In this document: positions 1 to 7,754 of the stretch, piece by piece
Layout: every line of letters starts with the position of its first letter
Position numbering within the stretch: position 1 is the first letter of the stretch
Source: Pirellulaceae bacterium
GTDB taxonomy: Bacteria; Planctomycetota; Planctomycetia; Pirellulales; Pirellulaceae
Reading direction: 5' to 3'
Assembly (NCBI GenBank): GCA_022448315.1
Contig: JAKVCA010000045.1
Coordinates: forward strand, 1-33,249
Length of the DNA stretch: 33,249 bases
Notes under the pieces: model-generated
Seen by the model: the letters and a program-made list of their open reading frames with translations, nothing else
What the model was told of the DNA's origin: nothing
Databases searched by the model: none
Made by a program: the position numbers and the translations under genes

Positions 1-449
1 CGGACGTCTTGATTCCACTGGTTGCACGCTGCTGTGCACTTAAGGCGGAAGTGGTTGCGGCAGACGAACGAGAAACATCTGGGCGTCGTGCCATTCTCAA
101 TTACGGGCATACTTTTGCTCACGCCTTCGAAAATCTTTTGGGTTACGGGACGATTCTTCACGGTGAAGCGGTGTCCATTGGGATGCACTGCGCGGCTCGA
201 CTTGCCACGCGTCTTGGCCGGGTTTCTAACGAATTCGTCGAGCGACAAAAACAGTTGCTACTTGCTTTGGGGCTTCCGGTGGAAATGCCAAAATTGGATT
301 CGAAGGCAGTTTTAGCCACGATGCAAAGAGATAAAAAAGTGGCTCACGGGAAACTGAGATTCATTTTGCCCGATCGGCTCGGGAAGGTTTCGTTGGTCGA
401 TCATGTTGAAACCGAGGCTCTCATAGAGACTCTAGAGCAAGAGACTTGA
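1..449 (+). CDS. aroB: 3-dehydroquinate synthase, C-terminal part (cut by window edge)
   Basis: This is the C-terminal portion of 3-dehydroquinate synthase, the second shikimate-pathway enzyme, which cyclises DAHP using NAD+ and a divalent metal. The reading frame is open to the left edge, so the true start lies outside the window. The metal-binding histidine motifs are visible: NYGHTFAHAFE (around base 100) and HGEAVSIGM (around base 170). The C-terminal segment with the KKVAHGKLRFILP stretch also matches the family. The frame ends at TGA 447-449. The gene looks intact as far as it can be seen. A TTG at base 9 could be mistaken for a start but lies inside the conserved domain. Confidence 0.95.
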   Translation, partial: DVLIPLVARCCALKAEVVAADERETSGRRAILNYGHTFAHAFENLLGYGTILHGEAVSIGMHCAARLATRLGRVSNEFVERQKQLLLALGLPVEMPKLDSKAVLATMQRDKKVAHGKLRFILPDRLGKVSLVDHVETEALIETLEQET

Positions 450-586
450 TTGAGATCCTTGGCCCAGCGGTTCAAGATTTCCGGAGCATGTTCATTGCCG
501 TAATTCTGCAGTCGTTTCGCGTCGATGATTTGACGGTTGATCTCACCGATGCGCTTCTTCAAAGCCGGCGATTTCGCCGCGGCCAT
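401..586 (-). CDS. Small hypothetical ORF antisense to the aroB end
   Basis: This is a 61-codon ORF with a charged, probably helical N-terminal part (KSPALKKRIGEINRQIIDAKR, then YGNEHAPEILNRWAKDL). That part reads like a real short protein. Its last dozen codons run antisense through the 3' end of aroB and look random. No convincing ribosome binding site precedes the ATG. I do not recognise a family. It could be a small planctomycete protein or the remnant of a larger gene. The neighbouring fragment at 636-965 is on the same strand and is also broken, so decay in this interval is plausible. Confidence 0.3.
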   Translation of the reverse strand: MAAAKSPALKKRIGEINRQIIDAKRLQNYGNEHAPEILNRWAKDLNQVSCSRVSMRASVST

Positions 587-635
587 TCGACGGGTTTTGC
601 GGCTTCAAAAACGTTGCCTTTTACCACTTCCTTAT

Positions 636-965
636 TTAGCAAGGGGCGCCTCCAGCGAGGTCTTTGGCGTAAGATGCCAAGTCTCAGGTGAGACCGATGG
701 CAGGTCGGGAATATGTATGAATGAATAGGATCATGCATGGCTTACCCTCCGCAACTCCGATCGGATCAATGACCTTTGCGTCGTTGGCAAGCAAGTCTTG
801 AACTTCGAACAGTGGCAGAGGCTTGTCGGCTTGCGGGCCAGAGAATACGGATTCCTCTTTCGCTTTGACCTCGAAAATCTTGCCTGCAAGTGAGAGCGGA
901 ACGAAAGGCATGAAGATCACCCCACGAAACGTGTGCATGCCTTTCCCTTCTCCTAGGTTGTCCAT
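636..965 (-). pseudogene. Truncated thioredoxin-like secreted protein fragment
   Basis: The translation contains FSGPQADKPLPLFEVQDLL and then GKPCMILFIHTYSRPAIGLT. To my recollection this matches the N-terminal half of a planctomycete thioredoxin-fold family that reads KPLVLVFVH..RPSIGLTR. The frame stops at TGA 684-686, where relatives have an arginine, so CGA to TGA is a likely single change. Related sequence (DLASYAKDLAGG) continues in frame to a second stop at 636-638. The second half of the domain is absent from every minus-strand frame downstream. The expected N-terminal signal peptide is also poor. I call it a decayed gene rather than a short functional protein. Reading the TGA as selenocysteine is unlikely because no catalytic motif surrounds it. 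Confidence 0.6.
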
Positions 966-1091
966 CTTAGGTTGATGGAACTTTGGATTGCCAAGGCGGG
1001 GAGAACGATCCAGATTGTCGGATCATATACGTGAACCTTCATAAACTAGAGTGATGGTTCGTGCGACAAAGAATTTGGGGTGACGTGTCAC

Positions 1092-1128
1092 AAAAAAAGC
1101 CCGGCGACCATTCGCGGTCACCGGGCTT
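1092..1128 (-). terminator. Rho-independent terminator of the PQQ-like gene
   Basis: On the minus strand an AGCCCGGTGACC / GGTCGCCGGGCT stem of 12 pairs (one G-U) encloses a 6-base loop and is followed by seven T residues. It lies about 30 bases past the stop of the gene at 1159-2427. Confidence 0.93.
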
Positions 1129-1158
1129 ACTTCTTTAATACGATGTCTGATCACTCGA

Positions 1159-2427
1159 CTAGGGACTGTCTTTCCAGCGGTAGACGGCCATCGCGTTGAG
1201 TTCTCGGACGAAGAGTTCGTGGTCCGATATCCCCAGATGGGCCCAGGTTTCCGCATCTGCAATCTTCCGCGACTCGATAAGCTCGAACTTATTCGGGTTC
1301 GCTTTGATCAAAAGAAGTTCTCCGCGTTCGTCTAGTGCAAGGATATGCTTGCCGTTCGTCACCAAGCTCCAGTACTTACCAAAACTTTCCGTCGTCCAGG
1401 TATCTTTCCCCGTCTCGAGGTCGATGCAGGTAAACCGCTGATTGCGGAGATGCATGTAAACATGATTGTCGATCACAACAGGTGAGGACATGTAACCCTG
1501 TTTTCGGTTTGCCCACACTTGTTCGACGGCCCAATCGTTCCCGTCCTTTTTCACGTCGTAAAGAAAGGACTCACCACCATAACTACTGGTGAACACTCGA
1601 TTGCCTACAACCGTGGGTGTCAAAATGTTCATGCCTCGAAATGCAGGGACGTCCTGACTCCAAAGCATCTTTCCATTTTCCTGATCGACACCACACAATT
1701 TTGTTCGCGTTTGCACCACCATCTGAGGCGTGCCTGCGATCGTTGCTTTGACTGGGGAAGAGAAGGCGCTTCCCATCATGCCGCCACCATCTTTCAAACC
1801 GTTCCATACCAGCTTGCCGGTCGCTTTCTCAAGTTTCACGAAACCGCCAGCTGCTTGGACATAGAGGTATTTTCCGTCAATCATCGGTGAGGAAACAAAA
1901 CCGAAGCTCGGCACTTGCCCCCCGTGGTCTTTCACAAAGTCCACGGTCCATATCTCTTTGCCACTCTCTGCGTCAATGCAAGTGAGCACGTCTCGAATGC
2001 CTGCGACATAAAGGCGACCTTCATCATAAATTGGCGTTGCCCGAATCCATGAACCGTTGCTTTGGGCAAAGAAGGGAACTTTGATCGCGCCCTCCCACTT
2101 CACCTCCCATGCCTGGTTGCCCGTCTCTCTATCGAGTGCACGGATGACTTCGTATTTCCTGTCGACCGTTTCAGTCACAAAGACATGTTTGTCGGTGATG
2201 ATGGGGCTCGAGTAACTCGGGCCGAGTTCGACACGCCATGTCTGATCCAGTTCGCCTTCCTTCAGCGAGGTCGGCCAAGGTAGGGCCGGATCAATGTGTC
2301 CTGTGCGATCAGGTCCACGCCATTGTGCCCATTGTTTCGAAGGCTCTTTGCCGCTTACGTTGCCAGAGTTGGCCAATGCGCTGCAGAAAATGAGCGCAAG
2401 CATTGCGCTCGATTGGCTAGACTTCAT
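1159..2427 (-). CDS. Secreted PQQ-like beta-propeller repeat protein
   Basis: This is a 422-residue protein of the BamB/PQQ-dehydrogenase-like eight-bladed propeller superfamily, a family greatly expanded in planctomycetes. An N-terminal signal peptide (MKSSQSSAMLALIFCSALA) is followed by the AQWRGPDRTGH entry motif typical of these proteins. Blade signatures of the type AxDxxTGxxxW recur: ALDRETGNQAWEV, CIDAESGKEIWTV, CIDLETGKDTWTT. I chose ATG 2427 because it is preceded by AAGGA at good spacing and begins the signal peptide; the longer upstream frame runs into the next gene. No enzyme active site is evident, so a scaffold or binding role in the cell envelope is the safest inference. A strong terminator follows. 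Confidence 0.9.
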   Translation of the reverse strand: MKSSQSSAMLALIFCSALANSGNVSGKEPSKQWAQWRGPDRTGHIDPALPWPTSLKEGELDQTWRVELGPSYSSPIITDKHVFVTETVDRKYEVIRALDRETGNQAWEVKWEGAIKVPFFAQSNGSWIRATPIYDEGRLYVAGIRDVLTCIDAESGKEIWTVDFVKDHGGQVPSFGFVSSPMIDGKYLYVQAAGGFVKLEKATGKLVWNGLKDGGGMMGSAFSSPVKATIAGTPQMVVQTRTKLCGVDQENGKMLWSQDVPAFRGMNILTPTVVGNRVFTSSYGGESFLYDVKKDGNDWAVEQVWANRKQGYMSSPVVIDNHVYMHLRNQRFTCIDLETGKDTWTTESFGKYWSLVTNGKHILALDERGELLLIKANPNKFELIESRKIADAETWAHLGISDHELFVRELNAMAVYRWKDSP

Positions 2428-2461
2428 TGCTGATTTCCTTGAATCCTGAAGGAAGGCGTTC

Positions 2462-3334
2462 CTAAGGAGTTCTGCCCGGTTTGAAATTCTGAAGAATTGA
2501 ATCGAGTTTTGACAGGCTGTCGCAATGCACAACAGGCTGCATCTGATTGAGGAGTGCATCGGAAAGCCCTTGGCCGCCAGCGATGATGGGAACTTTACCA
2601 TCGAGCGTGTTTGAGAGACGACGAAAGCCGTCGAGAAACGACTTTTCGCTCTCAAGGTACGAAACGCTGAACCACATCAAGCCCGGCTGCATTTTCTTCG
2701 CGGCCGCGATGAGTGAATCCCAAGGTATTCTCGCACCTAGGGACAACGCTCTGTAGTCGTTTTGAGTGATCACCATTTCTACAAGAGCTGTCGGCAGGGC
2801 ATAGGGGTCATCTTCGGGAGTTCCGCCGATGGCCAGAGGTGCTTCGGCTGCCGGCTTGCGGAGCATGCTCCGCATCTGAAGAAGGCTGCGTGAACAAATC
2901 TCGCAACTCAACCTCTCTTGGTAAATCTCAAGCGAAGAACACTCCCAGAGGTGTCCAATCTCTTCAAACACCGGACTGATCACCTCGTCTCCGATGCTAC
3001 TGACTCGAAACCCAGCCAAATAGAGCTCAATCAGAATTCTTCGGCAATTCGATTCGTCCCCGGCGATCAGCATCTCAAGAAGGTCTTGGCGAGCACCCTC
3101 GAGGCTCACTTGGCTCGATCTCGAGAGTTTTGGTAGGCCGATCATCTCAGGTTTGGCAATTTCGAATTGCCGATCTCGTGCGAAATTGAGTACTGCATTT
3201 CGGGGAATACGCCGGTGGCCGCCCGCCGTTTTTGTGACCTCAATCTTCCCACCGTCACACCAGCGTTTCAGTGACGATTCACTGACACCCAGCGCCGTCG
3301 CTACAACTTTCGGTGAATAGGAAATTTCGATCAT
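2462..3334 (-). CDS. MerR-type regulator with degenerate B12-binding (CarH/LitR-like) domain
   Basis: This 290-residue protein has the architecture of the CarH/LitR photoreceptor repressors. Residues 4-52 form a MerR-like winged helix (ALGVSESSLKRWCDGGKI...GGHRRI). A four-helix bundle follows (about 75-160), then a Rossmann-like cobalamin-binding fold (about 165-285). The Wx9E signature of the bundle is kept (W130, E140), but the next residue is R141 where CarH has the upper-ligand histidine. The DxHxxG motif reads D176-P-Y178-A-L-P181, so the lower-ligand histidine and the glycine are also lost. Adenosylcobalamin binding is therefore doubtful; another ligand or constitutive action is possible. 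The gene is divergent from a CFA-type lipid operon, as LitR/CarH genes often are, and a palindrome sits just upstream of its start. Confidence 0.85.
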   Translation of the reverse strand: MIEISYSPKVVATALGVSESSLKRWCDGGKIEVTKTAGGHRRIPRNAVLNFARDRQFEIAKPEMIGLPKLSRSSQVSLEGARQDLLEMLIAGDESNCRRILIELYLAGFRVSSIGDEVISPVFEEIGHLWECSSLEIYQERLSCEICSRSLLQMRSMLRKPAAEAPLAIGGTPEDDPYALPTALVEMVITQNDYRALSLGARIPWDSLIAAAKKMQPGLMWFSVSYLESEKSFLDGFRRLSNTLDGKVPIIAGGQGLSDALLNQMQPVVHCDSLSKLDSILQNFKPGRTP

Positions 3335-3347
3335 GTTCTTCGCTTTA

Positions 3348-3367
3348 CGAAAACTGGCCAGTTTCCG
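3348..3367. promoter_or_regulatory. 20-bp inverted repeat, candidate operator of the MerR-type regulator
   Basis: CGAAAACTGGCCAGTTTCCG is an inverted repeat with a perfect 14-bp core (AAACTGGCCAGTTT) and one mismatched pair before two further matching outer pairs. It lies 13 bases upstream of the regulator start, in the interval shared with the divergent lipid operon. MerR-family dimers bind palindromes of this size, so autoregulation is a reasonable inference. A shorter palindrome, AACCGGTT (3593-3600), lies near the operon start and might be a weaker related site. Confidence 0.5.
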
Positions 3368-3574
3368 AACGTATTGATTGTGGATTTAGTTAATTGAGGG
3401 GGGCTTGGTGGGTCCGTTTGATCTCTTCCGAGCTCTCGCCGGTCAAGTCGACCGCCGCCCTAACCCGTTAAGTTTTCTCCGTTGTCAAAAATCTTGACGA
3501 GCCCTACAACTCTAGTTCGCGGCAATACCTAGCACCTCGGGACATGATTGGGATCGCTCCTGACTTTGCAAAGC

Positions 3575-3583
3575 TGGTATATA
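3575..3583 (+). promoter_or_regulatory. Possible extended -10 promoter of the lipid operon
   Basis: TGGTATATA matches an extended -10 element (TGN followed by TATATA), 43 bases before the first ATG of the five-gene operon. No good -35 hexamer stands at the usual distance, which is common for extended -10 promoters or for activator-dependent ones. The assignment is tentative. Confidence 0.3.
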
Positions 3584-3626
3584 TAGGAAATTAACCGGTT
3601 TAGACCATTCATTTTGTGAGCCAGTC

Positions 3627-4871
3627 ATGCGAGTCGGGATCGTTGGGGGGGGGATTTCTGGGCTTGTCGCTGCCCACCGGCTGGCGAGACGTTTTGACAC
3701 CACGGTTTTCGAGGCAAATGCCTACTTTGGGGGGCACACGAATACTGTAGACGTCGAGGAAGCATCAGGGAATGTCTCAGTCGACACAGGGTTTATCGTT
3801 TTCAATGATGCGACTTACCCGGGCTTCTGCCACTTTCTCACTGAGCTAGGGCTCCAAGGTAAGCCGACGGAAATGAGTTTCAGTGTCCGCGATGACGCTG
3901 AGAATTTGGAATATCGAGGCATGGACCTCGCTGGATTGTTTGCGCAACGTCGAAACCTTGTACGGCCTCGTTTTTGGAGGTTGCTCAGGGATTTTGTTCG
4001 GTTCAGGGACATCGCTCTCAAGCTTCTGGACGATCAGGAGGAGGTTACGGTCGGCGAGTTTTTTGAGCGTCATTCCTTCTCTAATTGGTTTGTTCACAAG
4101 TATTTTCTCCCAATGGGCTCAGCCGTGTGGTCGTGCCCTCGGGCAACATTTCAGAGTTTTCCAATTCGATTTATCATCGAATTTTATAAAAATCATGGGA
4201 TGCTGGGCGTTCAAAAAAGACCGCAATGGTTTGTTGTGCCAGGTGGATCGCGAGAATACGTCCGTGCATTGCTTGCCAACTTGAACGCTAAGATGCATGC
4301 TGGCACTCCCGTTCAGTCAGTTCGGCGAACAGCCTCGGGAGTGCAGCTGCTTTGCCATGATGGACGGAAAGAGGAGTTCGACCATGTGATTCTGGGGTGC
4401 CACGCAGATCAGGCCCTCCGTCTGTTGGGTTCCGAGGCGACGGCAATTGAACGTGATTTGCTTGTCAGGTTTCCTTACGAGCAGAATGAGGTCGTGTTAC
4501 ACACGGATGACAGCATTCTGCCCAGACGACGAAAAGCATGGGCGAGCTGGAACTACCACGTTCGAGGTCGGGAGGACGAAAAGGCCTCCGTGACGTACAA
4601 CATGAACATTCTCCAGGGACTGGACTGCGAGAAGACCTACTGCGTGACGCTCAACGACACAAGCCGGATTGATCCGAGTAAAATCATCCGTTCCTTCCGA
4701 TACGAACACCCGATTTTTCAGGTAGGGCGGAGCCACTATCAGGCAAGGCATCAGGAACTGATTGACCACGACAACATATCGTATTGTGGTGCTTACTGGG
4801 CGAACGGCTTCCATGAAGATGGTTTGCAGAGCGGTTTAAGAGTCGCGAACACTCTCGAAAAGAAAGCGTGA
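3627..4871 (+). CDS. FAD-dependent amine-oxidase-like oxidoreductase (COG2907 type)
   Basis: This 414-residue flavoprotein starts with the dinucleotide-binding motif GIVGGGISGLVAAHRLA and the FAD ribose motif (VFEANAYFGGHTNTV). The family signature VDTGFIVFNDATYPGF follows. The C-terminal FAD-contact region is present (YCGAYWANGFHEDGLQSGLRVA). It belongs to the NAD(P)/FAD-dependent proteins that travel with DUF1365 and CFA-synthase genes. Related proteins in the Rhodobacter sphaeroides singlet-oxygen regulon have been connected to unusual (methylated, furan) fatty acids. A fatty-acyl dehydrogenation role is inferred here. It is the first gene of the operon and its stop overlaps the next start (GTGA). 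Confidence 0.9.
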   Translation: MRVGIVGGGISGLVAAHRLARRFDTTVFEANAYFGGHTNTVDVEEASGNVSVDTGFIVFNDATYPGFCHFLTELGLQGKPTEMSFSVRDDAENLEYRGMDLAGLFAQRRNLVRPRFWRLLRDFVRFRDIALKLLDDQEEVTVGEFFERHSFSNWFVHKYFLPMGSAVWSCPRATFQSFPIRFIIEFYKNHGMLGVQKRPQWFVVPGGSREYVRALLANLNAKMHAGTPVQSVRRTASGVQLLCHDGRKEEFDHVILGCHADQALRLLGSEATAIERDLLVRFPYEQNEVVLHTDDSILPRRRKAWASWNYHVRGREDEKASVTYNMNILQGLDCEKTYCVTLNDTSRIDPSKIIRSFRYEHPIFQVGRSHYQARHQELIDHDNISYCGAYWANGFHEDGLQSGLRVANTLEKKA

Positions 4872-5644
4872 GCATGCAAAGCGGCGTCTACGAAGGCTGG
4901 GTCCATCATACGAGGGAGCATCCCAGACAACACCAGTTCCGCTACCGACTGGGGATGCTCATGGTCGATCTTGCCGAGTGGGATCGACTCTTTGCAAAAC
5001 GATGGTTGTGGTCAACGCGTTTCCCGAATATCGGATGGCTCAGACGGAAGGATCATGTTGGAGATCCTAAAAAGGATCTCGATGGGGTTGTCCGAGATCT
5101 TGTGGAAGCCAGCGGAAGAAGGCGACCCGAGGGAGCGATCTGGTTGCTCACTCAACCAGCCTATTTCGGCTTCGTCATCAATCCGGTTTCATTTTATTTC
5201 TGCTTGGATCCCAGCGGGGTTCCCGAAGTCGTTGTGGCCGAGGTGAACAACACGCCATGGAACGAGCAGCATTGCTACATTCTCGATCCTTCAAATCAAG
5301 CTGCAGATCGTCCGGTCACGAAAAAGGCCATGCATGTTTCTCCCTTTCTTGGTATGGACATGGGCTACGGATGGACGATGGACTGGAAAACTGACGGTCT
5401 GACCATGTTGTTGAGTTGTTTTGAAGAAGAACAACGCATATTGTCTGTTAACCTTTCGTTGCGGCGACATGTCGTCTCTCGACGAAGTTTGTGTCGAATG
5501 CTGGTCCGGTATCCTTTCATGACGGCGCAAATTGGACTCGGAATTTACCTGCAAGCATTCCGACTATGGCGAAAAGGTGTCCCGTTCTTCAACCACCCAA
5601 GACTCAAGACCCTTCAATCTATTGCTCCTCAGAGGAACCCATGA
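4868..5644 (+). CDS. DUF1365 family protein
   Basis: This protein of about 258 residues belongs to DUF1365 (COG3496), recognised by GWVHHTREHPRQHQFRYRLG at the N-terminus, PAYFGFVINPVSFYFC in the middle and a MHVSPFLGMDMGYGW segment. No biochemical activity is established for the family to my knowledge, but it is nearly always encoded beside the flavin oxidoreductase and CFA synthase genes, so a role in the same lipid modification is likely. The start may be GTG 4868, which overlaps the previous stop as GTGA, or ATG 4874, six bases later. The stop overlaps the next ATG (ATGA at 5641-5644), which points to translational coupling. Confidence 0.9.
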   Translation: MSMQSGVYEGWVHHTREHPRQHQFRYRLGMLMVDLAEWDRLFAKRWLWSTRFPNIGWLRRKDHVGDPKKDLDGVVRDLVEASGRRRPEGAIWLLTQPAYFGFVINPVSFYFCLDPSGVPEVVVAEVNNTPWNEQHCYILDPSNQAADRPVTKKAMHVSPFLGMDMGYGWTMDWKTDGLTMLLSCFEEEQRILSVNLSLRRHVVSRRSLCRMLVRYPFMTAQIGLGIYLQAFRLWRKGVPFFNHPRLKTLQSIAPQRNP

Positions 5645-6954
5645 CTGTGCCTAGAAATCATGTCAAACCCGGTCGCATGGCAAGTCTTTATCGCAACGCT
5701 GTCCTACGGCAGTTGTCGAAACTCAAGCATGGTGTCTTGACGATCCAAGATCCCTGGGGGGGAGTGCGAATTGGGGAGGGCCGAGCCGGCCTCTTCCCTG
5801 AAATTCGCGTTCATGACCCGCGGTTTTACAAGCGAGTGCTTTTCCGCGGAGACCTCGGGGCGGCCGAATCCTTGATGGATGGCGATTGGTCAAGCGAATC
5901 CTTGACCGAGACCGTGCGGTTTTTCATTCGAAACATGAATCTGGTGGACAAGCTCGATCGCGGCGTCGCCCACTGGAGCCATCTCGCGTCGAGGTGTGTT
6001 CATTGGTTGAGAAAAAATACGCTTCAGGGTGCCCGAAGAAACATCAGTCAACATTACGATCTGGGAAATGACTTCTACCGTCTCTTTCTCGACGACACGA
6101 TGGCTTACTCCTCTGGGATTTTTCAGCGACCCGAAGCAACGCTTTACGACGCATCCATCGCGAAGTTCGATCGAATCTGCCGAAAAATGGAACTCTCGGC
6201 GGATGACAGGGTGGTCGAAATTGGAACCGGTTGGGGAGGCTGGGCCATCTATGCGGCAGAGAAATATGGCTGCCATGTCACCACGACGACGATCTCGCAA
6301 CAGCAATACGAGTACGCGACGAACCTTGCACGTCAGAAAGGGTTGGAGGATCGCGTTTCCGTGCTCAAGCAGGACTATCGTGATCTGGAAGGAGTCTTCG
6401 ATAAGCTGGTGTCTATCGAGATGATTGAGGCGGTCGGCCATCGATACTTCGATGAATATTTTCAAACGTGTCAACGACTACTGAAACCAGACGGTCTTGC
6501 CGTGTTGCAGGCCATTCTGATCCGAGATCAAAGGTATGATGCTCACCTGAAGTCATCTGATTTCATTCGACAGTACATCTTTCCCGGCGGAGATCTTCCG
6601 TCAACCCGCGCCATACTGGACTCGACATCCCGTCACACCGATTTTCGTCTTCTGCAGTACGAAGAAATGTCAGACCATTACGCCGAGACACTTCGCCGAT
6701 GGCGCGCTTCCTTTTGCGAGCAGAAATCCGAAGTCATCAAACTTGGATTTGACCAACGCTTCATTCGGATGTGGCTCTACTACTTGTGTTACTGCGAAGC
6801 GGCGTTCGAAGAGCGTCAAGTCAATAGTGTTCAGCTCACATTGGCTCGGGCCCATCACCAAGGTGATCCCGTCTCGATTGCCTATAAGCCCGAACCGGTT
6901 TCGAAGAATCGCTGGGTTCAGTCAGCTCCAAATGTGATGGAGTCGCTGAATTGA
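5641..6954 (+). CDS. Cyclopropane-fatty-acyl-phospholipid synthase family methyltransferase
   Basis: This 437-residue member of the CFA synthase family (COG2230) would transfer a methyl group from S-adenosylmethionine to an unsaturated acyl chain in membrane phospholipid. The diagnostic lipid/active-site motif NISQHYDLGNDFYRLFLDD is present, followed by the SAM-binding VVEIGTGWGGWAIYAA and SIEMIEAVGHRYFDEYF. The length agrees with full-length bacterial CFA synthases, including the N-terminal domain. I chose ATG 5641 because it overlaps the preceding stop (ATGA); a longer frame upstream only reads through the DUF1365 gene. The TGA stop overlaps the TTG start of the next gene. The product could be cyclopropane or a mid-chain methyl branch; the sequence alone cannot decide. 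Confidence 0.93.
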   Translation: MTVPRNHVKPGRMASLYRNAVLRQLSKLKHGVLTIQDPWGGVRIGEGRAGLFPEIRVHDPRFYKRVLFRGDLGAAESLMDGDWSSESLTETVRFFIRNMNLVDKLDRGVAHWSHLASRCVHWLRKNTLQGARRNISQHYDLGNDFYRLFLDDTMAYSSGIFQRPEATLYDASIAKFDRICRKMELSADDRVVEIGTGWGGWAIYAAEKYGCHVTTTTISQQQYEYATNLARQKGLEDRVSVLKQDYRDLEGVFDKLVSIEMIEAVGHRYFDEYFQTCQRLLKPDGLAVLQAILIRDQRYDAHLKSSDFIRQYIFPGGDLPSTRAILDSTSRHTDFRLLQYEEMSDHYAETLRRWRASFCEQKSEVIKLGFDQRFIRMWLYYLCYCEAAFEERQVNSVQLTLARAHHQGDPVSIAYKPEPVSKNRWVQSAPNVMESLN

Positions 6955-7754
6955 CGTTACTTCTAACCATTGCGATTGCCTGGCTCGCTGTTTCCCTGCT
7001 CATGTTGATGATCTGGTGGCTTCAGCGACGCCTTGATGATGCCGGGATTGTGGATGTGGCGTGGTCCTATGCTGTGGGATTGCTGGCCATCCTTTTCTGT
7101 TTGACGGCGACCGGTGATCCGACTCGGCGTTGGGTTGTTGCGTTGTTCGCGGGGCTATGGTCGCTGAGGTTGGGGACTTACGTCCTCTATCGGGTCCTGA
7201 AGTTTCCCGAAGACGGTCGATATGTGACCCTGAAAAGGGAGGCTGGAGAGCAGGCTCAGAAAAAGCTTTTGATCTTCTACCAGTATCAAGCCTTCGGCGC
7301 GGTCCTCTTCAGTCTCCCCATGCTTATGGGCGCACAAAACTCTGCGGACTGGGGCATGCTGGATTGGTTGGGTGTTTCAATCTGGTTGGTGGCGGCGATT
7401 GGAGAAGCGATTGCTGATCGACAATTGGCAAACTTCCGTAGACAGGATTCCAATCGTGGGGCCGTCTGCCGCGTTGGACTCTGGAAATATTCTCGACACC
7501 CCAATTACTTTTTCGAGTGGTTGCATTGGTGGGCCTACGTCGCCTTTGCATGGCAGATTCCGTGGGGTGGCTGGCAAGGTTGGGTGAGTCTTCTTGGGCC
7601 TGCCGCCATGTACTACTTCATCAATTTTGTCACGGGGATCCCGCCGACGGAAAGTCAGGCTTTGCAGTCGCGAGGGGATGCTTATCGGCAGTATCAGCAA
7701 TCGACCAGTTCATTTTTCCCTTGGTTGCCCAAGAAGGAGTCCATAACGTCATGA
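6951..7754 (+). CDS. DUF1295 integral membrane protein (steroid 5-alpha-reductase-like)
   Basis: This is a 267-residue polytopic membrane protein of the DUF1295/isoprenylcysteine-methyltransferase-like superfamily (COG3752). Hydrophobic segments begin with LLLTIAIAWLAVSLLMLMIWW and continue through the centre. The family's conserved C-terminal signature GLWKYSRHPNYFFEWLHWW is clear, as is GIPPTESQALQSRGDAYRQYQ near the end. Relatives include steroid 5-alpha reductases, so an NAD(P)H-dependent reductase acting on a lipid double bond is one possibility. The start is TTG 6951, overlapping the CFA stop as TTGA, and the stop overlaps the next ATG (7751-7754). Confidence 0.9.
   Translation: MTLLLTIAIAWLAVSLLMLMIWWLQRRLDDAGIVDVAWSYAVGLLAILFCLTATGDPTRRWVVALFAGLWSLRLGTYVLYRVLKFPEDGRYVTLKREAGEQAQKKLLIFYQYQAFGAVLFSLPMLMGAQNSADWGMLDWLGVSIWLVAAIGEAIADRQLANFRRQDSNRGAVCRVGLWKYSRHPNYFFEWLHWWAYVAFAWQIPWGGWQGWVSLLGPAAMYYFINFVTGIPPTESQALQSRGDAYRQYQQSTSSFFPWLPKKESITS

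Noticed and set aside
684-686. TGA of the thioredoxin-like fragment as a second selenocysteine codon
   Set aside because: The position is not a catalytic cysteine, a TAA follows 48 bases later and the rest of the domain is missing, so a nonsense mutation is simpler.
2428-2655. N-terminal extension of the PQQ-like protein frame
   Set aside because: It is antiphase sequence inside the regulator gene; a good ribosome binding site and signal peptide begin at 2427.
5491-5640. Longer upstream start for the first CFA synthase
   Set aside because: It overlaps the DUF1365 gene out of frame; ATG 5641 forms a standard ATGA overlap and begins the conserved protein.
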